Source: Verrucomicrobiota bacterium (GTDB lineage: Bacteria; Verrucomicrobiota; Verrucomicrobiia; Limisphaerales; J093). From it: a stretch of 64,000 bases of DNA. A program made the translations under genes and the position numbers. This document shows, one piece after another, positions 51,550 through 60,256 of this stretch (position 1 is its first letter; every line of letters starts with the position of its first letter). Where the stretch lies: the NCBI GenBank assembly GCA_022710935.1, contig JAKLFY010000018.1, positions 1 through 64,000 of the forward strand. The letters run 5' to 3'. The notes beneath the pieces were generated by a model. It was not told the origin of the DNA and ran no database searches. It saw only the letters and a list, made by a program, of their open reading frames with translations.

Positions 51550-52181
51550 TCGGAGATCCATACCAGCGTCCCCACAGCCAGCCGGTCGTAGAGCGGCATC
51601 AGGTCGCGTGCCGCCAGGTGAACGCATCCGCGCGAGGCGGGGCGGCCCAAGGTGAGTTCATTTCCGACGCCGTGGACGTAGATGCAGCGTTCGAGCGTGT
51701 CGACATTTCCGCCGCGATTCCACCCTGGTTCGAGGCCTTCGAGCCACAAAACCCGATGAGCGATGGCGGCCTGGGGCTGCCCTTGCCACGTGAGGCCGAC
51801 CGGTTCCCGGTTCACGAGCACAACCCCGACCGGCCATCCGCCTCCGGCCTTGTGCGCGATGCGGTGGAGTCCGAGCGGCGTGCGGTTGGTGTCCATGACC
51901 TGCCCGATGCCGAAGCGCGAGGTCGAGATTCGGTACCGCATGCGTCGGCGCGCTGTGCCTGGGAGGACAGGCCGGTGGGTGGGGATCGCCTGAGCCGCGG
52001 GATCCAGTTCGAGCCATTCCATCTGTTGGGTCTGCACCCGCACAAGCAGGAGATGGCGGGTCAACCGGATCCCAAGTCTGCGGCAGGCCTGGATCATCCC
52101 CGCGGGCAGGCTTTGGGGCATTGCACGACAAGGCTTCGTCTGGTCTGCGCCAGGCACGAAGGTGGGCGGCGCGGTCCTCAC
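51546..52181 (-). CDS. L,D-transpeptidase (YkuD family)
   Basis: 211 codons from a GTG at 52181 that overlaps the argA stop (GTGA); a later ATG at 52121 is possible. The catalytic region is [20 protein letters not shown], then HLAARDLM: the His and Gly of HGxxNE and the nucleophile Cys in SRGCVHL (usually SxGCVRL). Upstream is [20 protein letters not shown] with [14 protein letters not shown], the YkuD strand region. These enzymes make 3-3 cross-links or anchor proteins to peptidoglycan. No signal peptide is obvious. Coupling to argA is odd in function but clear in sequence. Confidence 0.85.
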   Translation of the reverse strand: MRTAPPTFVPGADQTKPCRAMPQSLPAGMIQACRRLGIRLTRHLLLVRVQTQQMEWLELDPAAQAIPTHRPVLPGTARRRMRYRISTSRFGIGQVMDTNRTPLGLHRIAHKAGGGWPVGVVLVNREPVGLTWQGQPQAAIAHRVLWLEGLEPGWNRGGNVDTLERCIYVHGVGNELTLGRPASRGCVHLAARDLMPLYDRLAVGTLVWISD

Positions 52182-53458
52182 CTCAGGCTCTTGACCAACA
52201 CCTTCGAGCGCCGTCCGTTCTGGCTGTACTTCTCGCGACGCCCGGGCGGCAGATCGTCGGGAGAGCCTTCCTGGAACCCGCCTTTGGACTGGAAGTAGGT
52301 GAAGGCCTGGGTGGACAGGGCGATCAACTCGCGCAGGCCCAGCTCGCGCGCCTTGTTCTCGATGAACTGCAGCAGCTTGCGCCCGATGCCCTGGTTCTCA
52401 TGCGAGGGATTCACATACAGACAGGCCAGCTCTCCCTTGCCCGACTCGGGGTGGATATGCAGGGCCACACAGGCGACCGGGTTCTTGTCGATCTCGAAAA
52501 TGTAGTAGTCGCCGAGCGTTTTCTCGATGCTGCTCCGGCTCCGCTTCACGAGTTCCTCGGACTCGACCGAGGGCTGGATCAGTTTCAGGATGCTGGGGAT
52601 GTCCTTCTTCATCGCGCGGCGCACGTGCTGGTATTCGTTGGCGTAGACGAGCGTGCCGACCCCTTCGTTCGAGAAGACCTCGGTCAGCAACGCCTCGTCG
52701 AGTCGCCCATTGATCACGTGCACGCGTTGGACGCCGGCGCGACAGGCGGCCACGGCGTGAATGGCTTTCGAGAGCGTTTCCGCCGGCAACTGCTCCCGGT
52801 CCTCAGCCAGAACGTGGTCGAGGTCGCTGGCCAGGATCTGCCGGAACAGGCGGCCCTGCCGGAACAGGCCGTCATACGTGGTCACAAAGATCAGTTTGAT
52901 CGCTTTGAGCGCCTCGGCGACCGCCACGGCGATGCCGTCGGAATTCACACGGTAGGTGCGGCCCTCTCCATCGAAACCGAGGGGCGGGATGATGGGGATC
53001 ACGTCCTGCTCGAGCAGGGTCTGGATCAGCTCGATGTCGATCCGCTCCACCTTCCCTGTGAAGAGGTGATCGACCCCCTGAAGGATGCCCATCGGATGGG
53101 CCACGATGGCGTTCGGGCAGGCGGCCCGCAGATCCTGGGTCGCCAGGCCCTCGAGGATTTCGTGGGTGAGCCTGTTGGCGGCCGTGAGAGCCAGCTTGAG
53201 CGTCTCGGCATCCGTCACCCCGCTGCCATCCAGATTGGAGGGGTGAATCTGTTGTTGGCTGGCGAGCAGGCGGATTTGGGCCGACGCACCGTGCACCAGC
53301 ACGACGCGAATATTCAAGGACCGCAGCACGGCCACATCCATCAGGATGTTGGCGAAGTTCTCGTCCGTGACGATGGCCCCATCAACGCTGATCACGAACG
53401 TTCGTTCGCGAAAGCGCGGGATATATTGCAGGATGCCCCGCAGATCGGTTGGTTTCAC
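52178..53458 (-). CDS. argA: Amino-acid N-acetyltransferase (N-acetylglutamate synthase)
   Basis: 426 residues from a GTG at 53458 (the Val before KPTDLRGILQYIPRFR), which matches the family start MKPTDLR; an upstream ATG at 53512 is less likely. The amino-acid-kinase-like domain (about 1-280) has FVISVDGAIVTDENFANILM, VLVHGASAQIRLLASQQQIH and IIPPLGFDGEGRTYRVNSDG. The GNAT domain (290-426) has VACVALHIHPESGKGELACL, VNPSHENQGIGRKLLQFIEN (acetyl-CoA loop). It performs the first step of arginine synthesis. Its stop overlaps the L,D-transpeptidase start. Confidence 0.93.
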   Translation of the reverse strand: MKPTDLRGILQYIPRFRERTFVISVDGAIVTDENFANILMDVAVLRSLNIRVVLVHGASAQIRLLASQQQIHPSNLDGSGVTDAETLKLALTAANRLTHEILEGLATQDLRAACPNAIVAHPMGILQGVDHLFTGKVERIDIELIQTLLEQDVIPIIPPLGFDGEGRTYRVNSDGIAVAVAEALKAIKLIFVTTYDGLFRQGRLFRQILASDLDHVLAEDREQLPAETLSKAIHAVAACRAGVQRVHVINGRLDEALLTEVFSNEGVGTLVYANEYQHVRRAMKKDIPSILKLIQPSVESEELVKRSRSSIEKTLGDYYIFEIDKNPVACVALHIHPESGKGELACLYVNPSHENQGIGRKLLQFIENKARELGLRELIALSTQAFTYFQSKGGFQEGSPDDLPPGRREKYSQNGRRSKVLVKSLR

Positions 53459-53581
53459 TCTGACACCCGCATGTGTTCGTTGCGGCGCCGCCAATAGGTA
53501 GGCACTCGCCACGCAGATTCAATGAATTTCTGTCGGCCTTGTGCAATGTCCCGGCTCGAGCCATCTTCGCCCTCGACGAAA

Positions 53582-54367
53582 ATGACCATGCCTCTCAGCG
53601 ACGAGGAAATGCGCCGGTACGCGCGGCATCTGATCCTGCCGGAGATCGGTTTGGCCGGGCAGCACAAGCTGCGCGCGGGGAGCGTCTTGTGCGTCGGCGC
53701 CGGCGGGCTCGGGTCGCCCGTCGCGCTGTACCTGGCAGCGGCCGGCATTGGACGGCTGGGGATTGTGGATGCCGACGTTGTGGATTGTTCGAATCTCCAG
53801 CGCCAAATCCTGCACGGGACCGGCGATTTGGGCCGGGCCAAGACCGACTCGGCCGCCAACGCCTTGCGGCGTCTGAATCCGCACGTGGATGTCGTGCTCC
53901 ACGCGGTTCGACTGACGCGGGACAACGCGCCGCACTTGCTGGAGGGGTGGGACGTGGTCGTGGGAGCCACCGACAATCTCGACGCGCGGTACTGGATCAA
54001 CGAGGCCGCCGTGCGGCTTGGGAAACCGAATGTTTACGGCGCGATCGGACGATTCGACGGACAGGCCAGCGTGTTCGCCCCGCATCGGCGCGGGCCGTGC
54101 TATCGCTGTCTGTACCCCGAACCGTCCGCGCCGGGACATGAGTCGGAGGCGGCATCCAACGGAGTCCTGGGAGTGGTGCCTGGGATCGTCGGTTGCATCC
54201 AGGCAACCGAGGCTCTCAAGTGGATTCTCGGCATCGGATCTTCGCTGCTCGGACGGCTGTTGGTCCTCAACGCCCTCGAGATGCGGTTCCGCGAAGTCCA
54301 GATCCGTCGCGACCCGGCGTGTCCGGTCTGCGGCAAGCGCCCTGCCAGCGATGAGACGGCCGGCTAA
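53582..54367 (+). CDS. ThiF/MoeB/HesA-family adenylyltransferase
   Basis: 261 residues from the ATG at 53582 (MTMPLSDEEMRRYARHLILP). The ATP-binding loop is VLCVGAGGLGSPVALYLAAA, and the Arg-finger region is NLQRQILHGTGDLGRAKTDS. DNLDARYWINEA and two zinc-knuckle pairs (CYRC and CPVC) complete the E1-like fold. This group activates the C-terminal glycine of ThiS/MoaD-type sulfur carriers for thiamine, molybdopterin or thiolated compounds. No rhodanese domain is fused (MoeB rather than MoeZ type). Its TAA stop is in repeat B3. Confidence 0.93.
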   Translation: MTMPLSDEEMRRYARHLILPEIGLAGQHKLRAGSVLCVGAGGLGSPVALYLAAAGIGRLGIVDADVVDCSNLQRQILHGTGDLGRAKTDSAANALRRLNPHVDVVLHAVRLTRDNAPHLLEGWDVVVGATDNLDARYWINEAAVRLGKPNVYGAIGRFDGQASVFAPHRRGPCYRCLYPEPSAPGHESEAASNGVLGVVPGIVGCIQATEALKWILGIGSSLLGRLLVLNALEMRFREVQIRRDPACPVCGKRPASDETAG

Positions 54368-54436
54368 CCCGCATATTGACACACCGTCAGTGCACAGGCC
54401 GGTCAGACCTCGCAGGAAGACTGCTATGCGGGTTAG
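54364..54436. repeat. Family B inverted-repeat element (B3)
   Basis: 73 bp with perfect 11-bp ends CTAACCCGCAT / ATGCGGGTTAG. The left CTAA holds the stop codon of the ThiF-family gene (54365-54367). The right half matches the right part of B1 (183-455) but lacks the family A insert there, so it looks like an empty site. Confidence 0.85.
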
Positions 54437-54781
54437 AGAGGCAGAACCGCGCCAGGATCTCCTGGGCCGCCCCGAGCAAGACGACGGCCTGTTGATCGAG
54501 AAACCGATTCGTGTCCCCCCAGTGGTTCTTGGTCGGGAGCGGAGCCGGATCGGCCTTGGTGCACGAGGACCGGGTCGTCCTGTTTTTCAGCCTCAGGCAA
54601 TATGCCACAAGGGGCAGAGGCAATCAAAGGAGCTGAATGCGGCGCACCGCCCGATCAACGGTGATCTCGGCTGGGGAGCATCCGTCCCGGTCTCCCGTCT
54701 AACCGCAGGTGACGGACGGTCGAAGACGTCATCCTGGCCCCACGGCTGGCACCGAACTGCACCGCATCCTGAAAAGTCGAC
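54437..54781. other. Region without a clear gene upstream of the serpin
   Basis: 345 bp. A minus-strand frame contains NHWGDTNRFLDQQAVVLLGA, which I cannot match. It may be a remnant or non-coding. It should contain the serpin promoter. Confidence 0.3.
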
Positions 54782-56071
54782 ATGAAAGCTGATCTTCTCC
54801 TGGTCGCGTCTCTCGCGTTGAATCTCGTGCTCCGCCCATCCGCCGCTGGCGAAGCAGGCGCTCCGCCGGGCAATCCGGCCGCCGCGGCCCAGGCCATCAA
54901 TGCGCTGGGCCTCGAACTGCTGGCCAGAGGAACGGCGGTCGACGCCAACGCGTTGCTCTCGCCCTATTCGATCCAGACGGCGCTGGCGATGACCTTCGCC
55001 GGAGCAGCCGGCGCCACGCGCGCCGAGATGGCCGATGTGCTCCATTACGCCGGGGACGAAGCGGCCTTGCACCGATCATTTGCCGCGCTGCGACAGGCCT
55101 TGGAGGAGGTTGCCCGGAAGACGGCGGCGCAGGCCGAAGACGCCCGAACGTGGGGCGGCTCCAGCGAACCCGTTGTGCTCACCGTTGCGAACCGCTTGTT
55201 CGGCCAGGACGGCTACGCGTTTCGCGCGCCGTTCTTGACCCTGGTGAAAAACACCTATCACGCGCCGTGTCAGCCGCTGGACTTCGCCCGGGACCCTCAG
55301 GCGGCGACGCGCAAGATCAACGGGTGGGTCGAACAGGAGACGCGGCAGCGCATCCGCGATCTGGTTCCTCCCGATGGTCTCGACAAGGATACCCGGCTCG
55401 TTCTGGTGAACGCGATCTACCTGAAGGCGCCGTGGGCGGAGGAGTTCTCGGCTTCGGCGACCCAACCGCGTCCGTTCCATGTGAAGGGCGGTGCGGCGCA
55501 GGATGTGCCCACCATGGTCCGCCAGGCCCAGTTCGGGTACAGCCATCGGGACGGCTTCAGCGTGGTCACGATCCCTTACAGCGGCGGCGAGGTTCAGTTC
55601 CTCATCCTGCTGCCGGACCGGACCGATGGCTTGGCCGGGTTGGAAGCGAAAGCCACCCCAGCACTCCTGGCGGAGTGCGCCAAGCCCGAACCCACCGACG
55701 TGATCCTCTACCTGCCCAGGTTCAGGGTCGAGCCGCCGCTATTTCGACTCGGCAAGGTGCTCCAATCGCTGGGTATGCGCTCGGCCTTCGATCAACCGCC
55801 GGGCACGGCCGACTTCGACCGGATGGCGCCCCGGAGAGCGGATGACTATCTCCGCATCTCGGAGGTCTTCCACAAGACGTTCCTGGCGCTGGACGAGCGT
55901 GGGACGGAAGCGGCGGCCGCCACAGCCGTGGTGATGGCTAGGGTGACGGCCATGGTCGGGACGAAGCCCAAGCCGGTCGAGGTGCGGGTGGATCATCCCT
56001 TTCTCTTTGCCATTCAGCATCGTCCGAGCGGGGCCTGCCTGTTCCTGGGGCGGATCACCGAACCGCGGTAG
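54782..56071 (+). CDS. Serpin-family protease inhibitor, exported
   Basis: 429 residues. A signal peptide (MKADLLLVASLALNLVLRPS) is followed by a complete serpin fold: NALLSPYSIQTALAMTFAGA, VVLTVANRLFGQDGYAFRAP, TRLVLVNAIYLKAPWAEEFS, and the C-terminal DHPFLFAIQHRPSGACLFLG. The reactive loop hinge DERGTEAAAATAVV has the Gly-Thr and run of small residues typical of inhibitory serpins. Counting from hinge Gly as P15 puts P1 at Val or the adjacent Arg (MARVTAM); a chymotrypsin- or trypsin-like target is possible. Serpins are uncommon but known in bacteria. Confidence 0.95.
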   Translation: MKADLLLVASLALNLVLRPSAAGEAGAPPGNPAAAAQAINALGLELLARGTAVDANALLSPYSIQTALAMTFAGAAGATRAEMADVLHYAGDEAALHRSFAALRQALEEVARKTAAQAEDARTWGGSSEPVVLTVANRLFGQDGYAFRAPFLTLVKNTYHAPCQPLDFARDPQAATRKINGWVEQETRQRIRDLVPPDGLDKDTRLVLVNAIYLKAPWAEEFSASATQPRPFHVKGGAAQDVPTMVRQAQFGYSHRDGFSVVTIPYSGGEVQFLILLPDRTDGLAGLEAKATPALLAECAKPEPTDVILYLPRFRVEPPLFRLGKVLQSLGMRSAFDQPPGTADFDRMAPRRADDYLRISEVFHKTFLALDERGTEAAAATAVVMARVTAMVGTKPKPVEVRVDHPFLFAIQHRPSGACLFLGRITEPR

Positions 56072-56126
56072 GCGCGCCGGGCTGCCACAGCGGCTCCAGG
56101 CACGCTCTCCCGGCGTGCCGCGCGCT

Positions 56127-56380
56127 TCACTCGTAGACTTCCAACTCCGCAACGGCCATTTGCGCGCCTTTCTCGTCCGGCCCGTCCGGCTTGACTGCGC
56201 TCACGCGGACAAACTGCGCTTGAACAGACTTGGGCAACTCGCAGGCGTAGGGCTTGCCATCGAGGAACACATCAATCGACACCACCCCGCCGGTCCGATT
56301 CACCTCGGCGATGCACTCGGTCAAATCGGTTTTCGAGTACCGCACGCCCGGTTGCCCCCAACCGGCGCCCAGGTAGTTGC
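56127..56380 (-). pseudogene. C-terminal remnant of a secreted carbohydrate-active protein
   Basis: The frame reads LGNYLGAGWGQPGVRYSKTD, LTECIAEVNRTGGVVSIDVF, then LPKSVQAQFVRVSAVKPDGP, KGAQMAVAELEVYE. The pattern YLGxxWG ... RYS ... VNxxGGVVSxDV is the C-terminal end of a family of secreted verrucomicrobial hydrolase-like proteins. Coding signal stops exactly where repeat B4 begins (56381), so the rest of the gene was removed or replaced. Confidence 0.5.
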
Positions 56381-56452
56381 CTAGCGCGCATTTCTCACCA
56401 GGTTTTGGACGGCGCGAAGCCGATGTCATCGAAAGCGGTAGCCAGGCGCTAG
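56381..56452. repeat. Family B inverted-repeat element (B4)
   Basis: 72 bp with ends CTAGCGC / GCGCTAG. It matches the first part of B8 (61983 on): CTAGCGCGCATTTC, then GCCGATGTCATCGAAAG against GCCGCTGTCATCGAAAG. It truncates the pseudogene 56127-56380. Confidence 0.75.
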
Positions 56453-56574
56453 AAAAGCAAAATCGCCTTTTCTCGCCAGCATGGAACATTTAGAAATCGA
56501 CATCAATTTCGTCGATGTGCCCGCCAACCTCTGGGGTTGGAACGGGGAAACGTTCTGACGACTGCAATCCGGCT

Positions 56575-58260
56575 GTGAACACGCACTTCGTTCTTTTCAT
56601 GACCCAGCTGACACTGGTGCAGGGACTGGCGTTGGCGGGCGATGCGGTGCCGTCGGTCCGCGTCATGATGCCCGATGAGCCCGGTGCCATCACCAGGCGG
56701 GCGGTCGAGATTCTCAGCCGACAGATTGGCCAACGATGCGGGGCCAAAGTGGTTAGCAGCGGTGAAGCCGCAGGGTTGGTGGAAGTGGGCATCGAAGCCG
56801 GCATCGGGACGGAAGGTTACCGGATCGTGGACGGACCCGGGGGGGCAGTGAGGATCGTGGGTAACGACGAGAGAGGGCTGCTCTACGGCGTGGGCAGATT
56901 CCTGCGAAGCTCGCGCTATGATCGCGGTGGGTTCACTCCCGGCGCCTGGCGAGGCACCTCCGTGCCGCGCTGTCCGATGCGCGGCATCTACCTCGCAACC
57001 CACTTCAATAATTACTACGAGGCCGCTTCGCCCGAGGAACTCGAACGTTACGTCGAGGACCTGTCGTTGTGGGGTTTCAACCTGTTGATGCTCGCTTATC
57101 CTCACTGGCAGTATGCCGGCTACAATGATGCGGCGGCCCGCAAGATGACCGAGCATCTGCGCCGGATCATGAGGGTGGCCAAGCAGGTGGGGATGCGCGT
57201 GAGCGTCGGCGACGCCCTCAACGGCGGGTTTACCTCGACGCCCCAGGAGATGCGCTGCACCCCCGTCCCGGATCCGCTGGGCCGGCACGGCAACTTTGGC
57301 GTGAACCTCTGCCCCAGCAAGCCGGCGGCGAGGGCACAGTTGCTGAAGAACTGGGAACAGTTGCTGGACCAGTTCGCTGACCCCGGCTTGGATTGCGTCA
57401 CCTACTGGCCGTACGACGAAGGCGGTTGTGGCTGTCCGGACTGCTGGCCGTGGGGTGCGCGGGGGTATCTGAGTCTGTCCCGTGCCGTGTCGGCGCTGGT
57501 GCGTCAGCAAAGCCCCCACGTCAATGTCATTCTCTCGACGTGGACCTTCGACACGCCCCCCGCCGGCGAGTGGGAAGCGCTGAGCGCGGCTCTCGAGCAG
57601 GACAAGAGCTGGGCGGATTACATTCAAGCCGACGCGCACGAGGACTTTCCGCGATTCCCGCTGGAGCGGGGCGTGCCCGGCGGTCTGCCGCTAATCAACT
57701 TTCCCGAGATCAGCATGTGGGGCCAGAACCCCTGGGGCGGCTACGGGGCCAACCCCCTGCCCGGTCGCCTCCAACGGCTCTGGGACCAAACCCAGCGCAA
57801 ACTCTCTGGCGGAACCCCCTATTCGGAGGGCATCTACGAAGATATCAACAAGGCGATCTGCAGCCAGTTCTACTGGGACCCGGAACGCCCGGCGATCGAG
57901 ACGGTTCGGGAGTATGCGGCCTTCGAGTATTCACCTGCGGTCGCCGATGACGTGGTGAAGGTGGTGGAGGTATTCGAGACGAACCATCGGCGAGAGCAAA
58001 TCGGCCCGAGCGCTCAAGAGGCGTTCGAGCGCGTCAAGGGCATCGAGGCCAGGTTGGCGCCCCAGGCTCGGGAGGCGTGGCGGTGGCGGATTGTCTATCT
58101 GCGTGCGCTGATCGACTGTGAATTGCTCAGGACGCGGGGGAAGCTCGAAGGCGAGCCGCTGCAGGCGGCTTTTCGCGAGCTGACGGCGATCTACCACGCC
58201 GAACACGCTCACTCGATGCCCATTCGCCCGCCGCAAATTGGCGGTGCCGGCTCGAAGTGA
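56575..58260 (+). CDS. Exported glycoside hydrolase family 20-like protein
   Basis: 561 residues from a GTG at 56575 that gives a signal peptide (NTHFVLFMTQLTLVQGLALA); an ATG at 56515 is in frame but less convincing. An N-terminal hexosaminidase-type domain 2 (VRVMMPDEPGAITRRAVEIL, YRIVDGPGGAVRIVGNDERG) precedes a TIM-barrel-like part with CPMRGIYLATHFNNYYEAAS, WGFNLLMLAYPHWQYAGYND, and TYWPYDEGGCGCPDC. The acidic pair in YDEGGCGC is a candidate catalytic site by analogy with GH20-like proteins. Related proteins in Verrucomicrobiota and Planctomycetota are unstudied. Substrate unknown. Confidence 0.65.
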   Translation: MNTHFVLFMTQLTLVQGLALAGDAVPSVRVMMPDEPGAITRRAVEILSRQIGQRCGAKVVSSGEAAGLVEVGIEAGIGTEGYRIVDGPGGAVRIVGNDERGLLYGVGRFLRSSRYDRGGFTPGAWRGTSVPRCPMRGIYLATHFNNYYEAASPEELERYVEDLSLWGFNLLMLAYPHWQYAGYNDAAARKMTEHLRRIMRVAKQVGMRVSVGDALNGGFTSTPQEMRCTPVPDPLGRHGNFGVNLCPSKPAARAQLLKNWEQLLDQFADPGLDCVTYWPYDEGGCGCPDCWPWGARGYLSLSRAVSALVRQQSPHVNVILSTWTFDTPPAGEWEALSAALEQDKSWADYIQADAHEDFPRFPLERGVPGGLPLINFPEISMWGQNPWGGYGANPLPGRLQRLWDQTQRKLSGGTPYSEGIYEDINKAICSQFYWDPERPAIETVREYAAFEYSPAVADDVVKVVEVFETNHRREQIGPSAQEAFERVKGIEARLAPQAREAWRWRIVYLRALIDCELLRTRGKLEGEPLQAAFRELTAIYHAEHAHSMPIRPPQIGGAGSK

Positions 58261-58267
58261 GCGTTTG

Positions 58268-58931
58268 ACCCGCCGAATCCGTCGGGGCCAACCGCCCCAC
58301 CATCACGACGACGCTATCCAGTTGGGACAGAAGAAGCATCGGGCCGCGGGCAACACCGTCCGCAACAATTTCGCCCACAGCGCTCTTCCTGACGACGGCG
58401 CGAACCACATTCGATCGCTCTCGAGTCGCCCTGATTATCGGGAACAGAAGCTACCCGGTGACCTTTGCGACTCCCTCGCAGATGTCCACCGCCCTCGGCT
58501 CCATGGACCGAGGACGCATCGAGCGCCTCGATCTGACGGTCCACATTCCCATCGCCGACGTTGACAGGGACGGCCTGCCCGACGACTGGGAAACTGTGTA
58601 CTGCGGCTGCGTGACCTGCTGCGACCCAGAGGCCGATGTAGACGGCGCCGGCCTGGCGATGTGGGAGGAGTATCACGCCGGCACCGACCCAAACGACCCG
58701 CAGTCTGCCTTCCGCTTCATCCGCTACGACGTCCACCTGGCTGGCGGTTTCCAGGTGGAATGGTCCAGCATGGCCGGCCGCGCCTACGTCCTCGAGCGTT
58801 CGGCCGCCCTGGCAAACGACTGGGTTGTCGTGCGCAGTGACGTCGCAGCCACCCCGCCCCAGAACCTGTACCACGACACCACAGCCACCGGAGCCGGCCC
58901 GTACTTCTACCGGCTCCGCCTGTCGCCCTGA
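58268..58931 (+). pseudogene. C-terminal end of a verrucomicrobial secreted protein (fragment)
   Basis: An open frame from after the TGA at 58265 to 58931 with no ATG until late (a GTG at 58458 or ATG inside). Recognisable parts are LTVHIPIADVDRDGLPDDWE, a calcium-binding thrombospondin-type repeat; YHAGTDPNDPQSAFRF; and GFQVEWSSMAGRAYVLERSA, GPYFYRLRLSP, the usual end of very large secreted proteins in this phylum. Only the end is left; the large N-terminal part is missing. Probably part of a broken locus with the next two entries. Confidence 0.5.
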
Positions 58932-58943
58932 CCCACGCCTCCT

Positions 58944-60080
58944 ATGCGCCGTTACTTGCTCGCAATCTGTGTCGCCGCAGGCGTGCTCACCGCCTTGCCG
59001 TTCATCACAACCACCAATACATCAACCTTCCAATGGACTCTCCGCGGTCAGCCAGTGCGCCGCCAAATCCACTGGCTTCGCGACTCGCTCAACCTGGTGG
59101 GTTTCGGCCTGCCAACCTCCGGCACGCCCCGCTTCGACACCTTCTTCGCCGGCGAACCTGCCCTGGGCGACTTCACCCTCTTCCGCCTCGACACCCAAGG
59201 CCGCTGGGTGCCGACCTCGGGGTCGGCCCTGATGCAACCGGGTGAGGCCTTCTGGATCCGCACTCGAGGCTTGCCCGCCTTTCAAGGCCCGATCCAGGTT
59301 CAATTGGACCGCCGGGTCGGCCTGGACTTCGGCCGCATCCTGACGGAGCAAAAGCTGCGTCTCTACAACGCCTCACCCAGCCCGCGCACCATTGCGGTCC
59401 GCCTGCTGCAGTCCCAGCCTCCACCCGTCGGGAGCGGCACGGCCCTGGCCGGCGATGTGCCGTTCGCCGTCAAGCTCATCGTGCACCTGGACGCCGCGGG
59501 TCAGGCTCGGCTGCTGCAGAAGGTGGTCCAGGTCTGGCTGCCGGGCACCTACCGCTGGGCTGACGACGGCTCGGGTCACCTCGTGGCTGACCAACCGGGC
59601 CGCTTCGTGCTGCTGACGGACGACAGCCTCGCGGCGCGCTGCACCGGCGCCGCCATGGAAGACAACCACATCTCCGTCCACCCGATGACCATAGCAGCCG
59701 GCGATGAATCTCGCAGGGCCGAGTTCCCGCCTTCGCCTACGTCGCTTTGGTGTACCGCTTGTGATCGAGCACGGGCATCGGCGGGTCAATTCCCGGCGGC
59801 AGAAGGGCGTGGCGTTTACGATTCGCAGGCCGGCGACGCTTTGAAATTCCGCGACGTTGAGCGTGGCGACTTCATGGTCCAAGGCCAGGAACCCGACCAT
59901 GTTGAATTTGGCTCGCTCGTCCGCGGCCCCGATGAGAAGATGCACCTCGGGACCTGGGACGAATGGGCGACACCCAAATGTACACCCGCTCCGTCGCCTG
60001 CGGCCCCACCGGCAAGACGTACACGGGGATTGGCTACGGACGCGCGAATGTGGTGGCCTACGAGCCGAAGAGCGGCCTGA
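58944..60080 (+). CDS. Secreted verrucomicrobial protein, degenerate C-terminus
   Basis: 378 codons. A signal peptide (MRRYLLAICVAAGVLTALPF) is followed by SLNLVGFGLPTSGTPRFDTF, FAGEPALGDFTLFRLDTQGR, SALMQPGEAFWIRTRGLPAF and two beta-rich blocks, a layout found in short secreted proteins of this phylum placed beside proteins ending like 58268-58931. From about base 59700 on the reading (DESRRAEFPPSPTSLWCTAC, ...) loses this character and overlaps other remnants, so the true stop was probably lost by a frameshift. Confidence 0.5.
   Translation: MRRYLLAICVAAGVLTALPFITTTNTSTFQWTLRGQPVRRQIHWLRDSLNLVGFGLPTSGTPRFDTFFAGEPALGDFTLFRLDTQGRWVPTSGSALMQPGEAFWIRTRGLPAFQGPIQVQLDRRVGLDFGRILTEQKLRLYNASPSPRTIAVRLLQSQPPPVGSGTALAGDVPFAVKLIVHLDAAGQARLLQKVVQVWLPGTYRWADDGSGHLVADQPGRFVLLTDDSLAARCTGAAMEDNHISVHPMTIAAGDESRRAEFPPSPTSLWCTACDRARASAGQFPAAEGRGVYDSQAGDALKFRDVERGDFMVQGQEPDHVEFGSLVRGPDEKMHLGTWDEWATPKCTPAPSPAAPPARRTRGLATDARMWWPTSRRAA
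59802..59945 (-). pseudogene. Possible VapC (PIN toxin) C-terminal remnant
   Basis: The minus frame reads MHLLIGAADERAKFNMVGFL, ALDHEVATLNVAEFQSVAGL, RIVNATPF. The end DHEVATLNVAEFQSVAGL with RIVNATPF resembles the last strand-helix-strand of PIN-domain toxins (ATRNVADFxRxxGLxVVNPF), and LLIGAA resembles the DLLIAA motif. Only about 48 codons remain, overlapping the tail of the rightward frame, so one of the two readings is a chance frame. Confidence 0.3.
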
Positions 60081-60244
60081 TCTGGGGACTCACCGGCCAC
60101 AGCGTTTTTGCGGTTGATCCGGACAGCGGGGAAGTGGCCGCCATGGCCGATGCGCCGGTTCCAATCCGTTGCGGTTTCGCTCTCCGAGACGACGCGGTCT
60201 ATTTTGGGTCCGGCGCGCATCTGTGGCGATATCGCTTCCGCTGA
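59963..60244 (+). pseudogene. C-terminal fragment of a beta-propeller-like secreted protein
   Basis: 93 codons: MGDTQMYTRSVACGPTGKTY, TGIGYGRANVVAYEPKSGLI, WGLTGHSVFAVDPDSGEVAA, FALRDDAVYFGSGAHLWRYR. The GPTGKTYTGIG and ANVVAYEPKSG patterns are blades of a PQQ/NHL-type propeller; the frame just upstream (PRDLGR before MGDTQMY) continues this family but in a broken reading. It is the 3' end of a gene whose front part is lost or frameshifted. Confidence 0.45.
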
Positions 60245-60256
60245 TTCACTTCGAGT

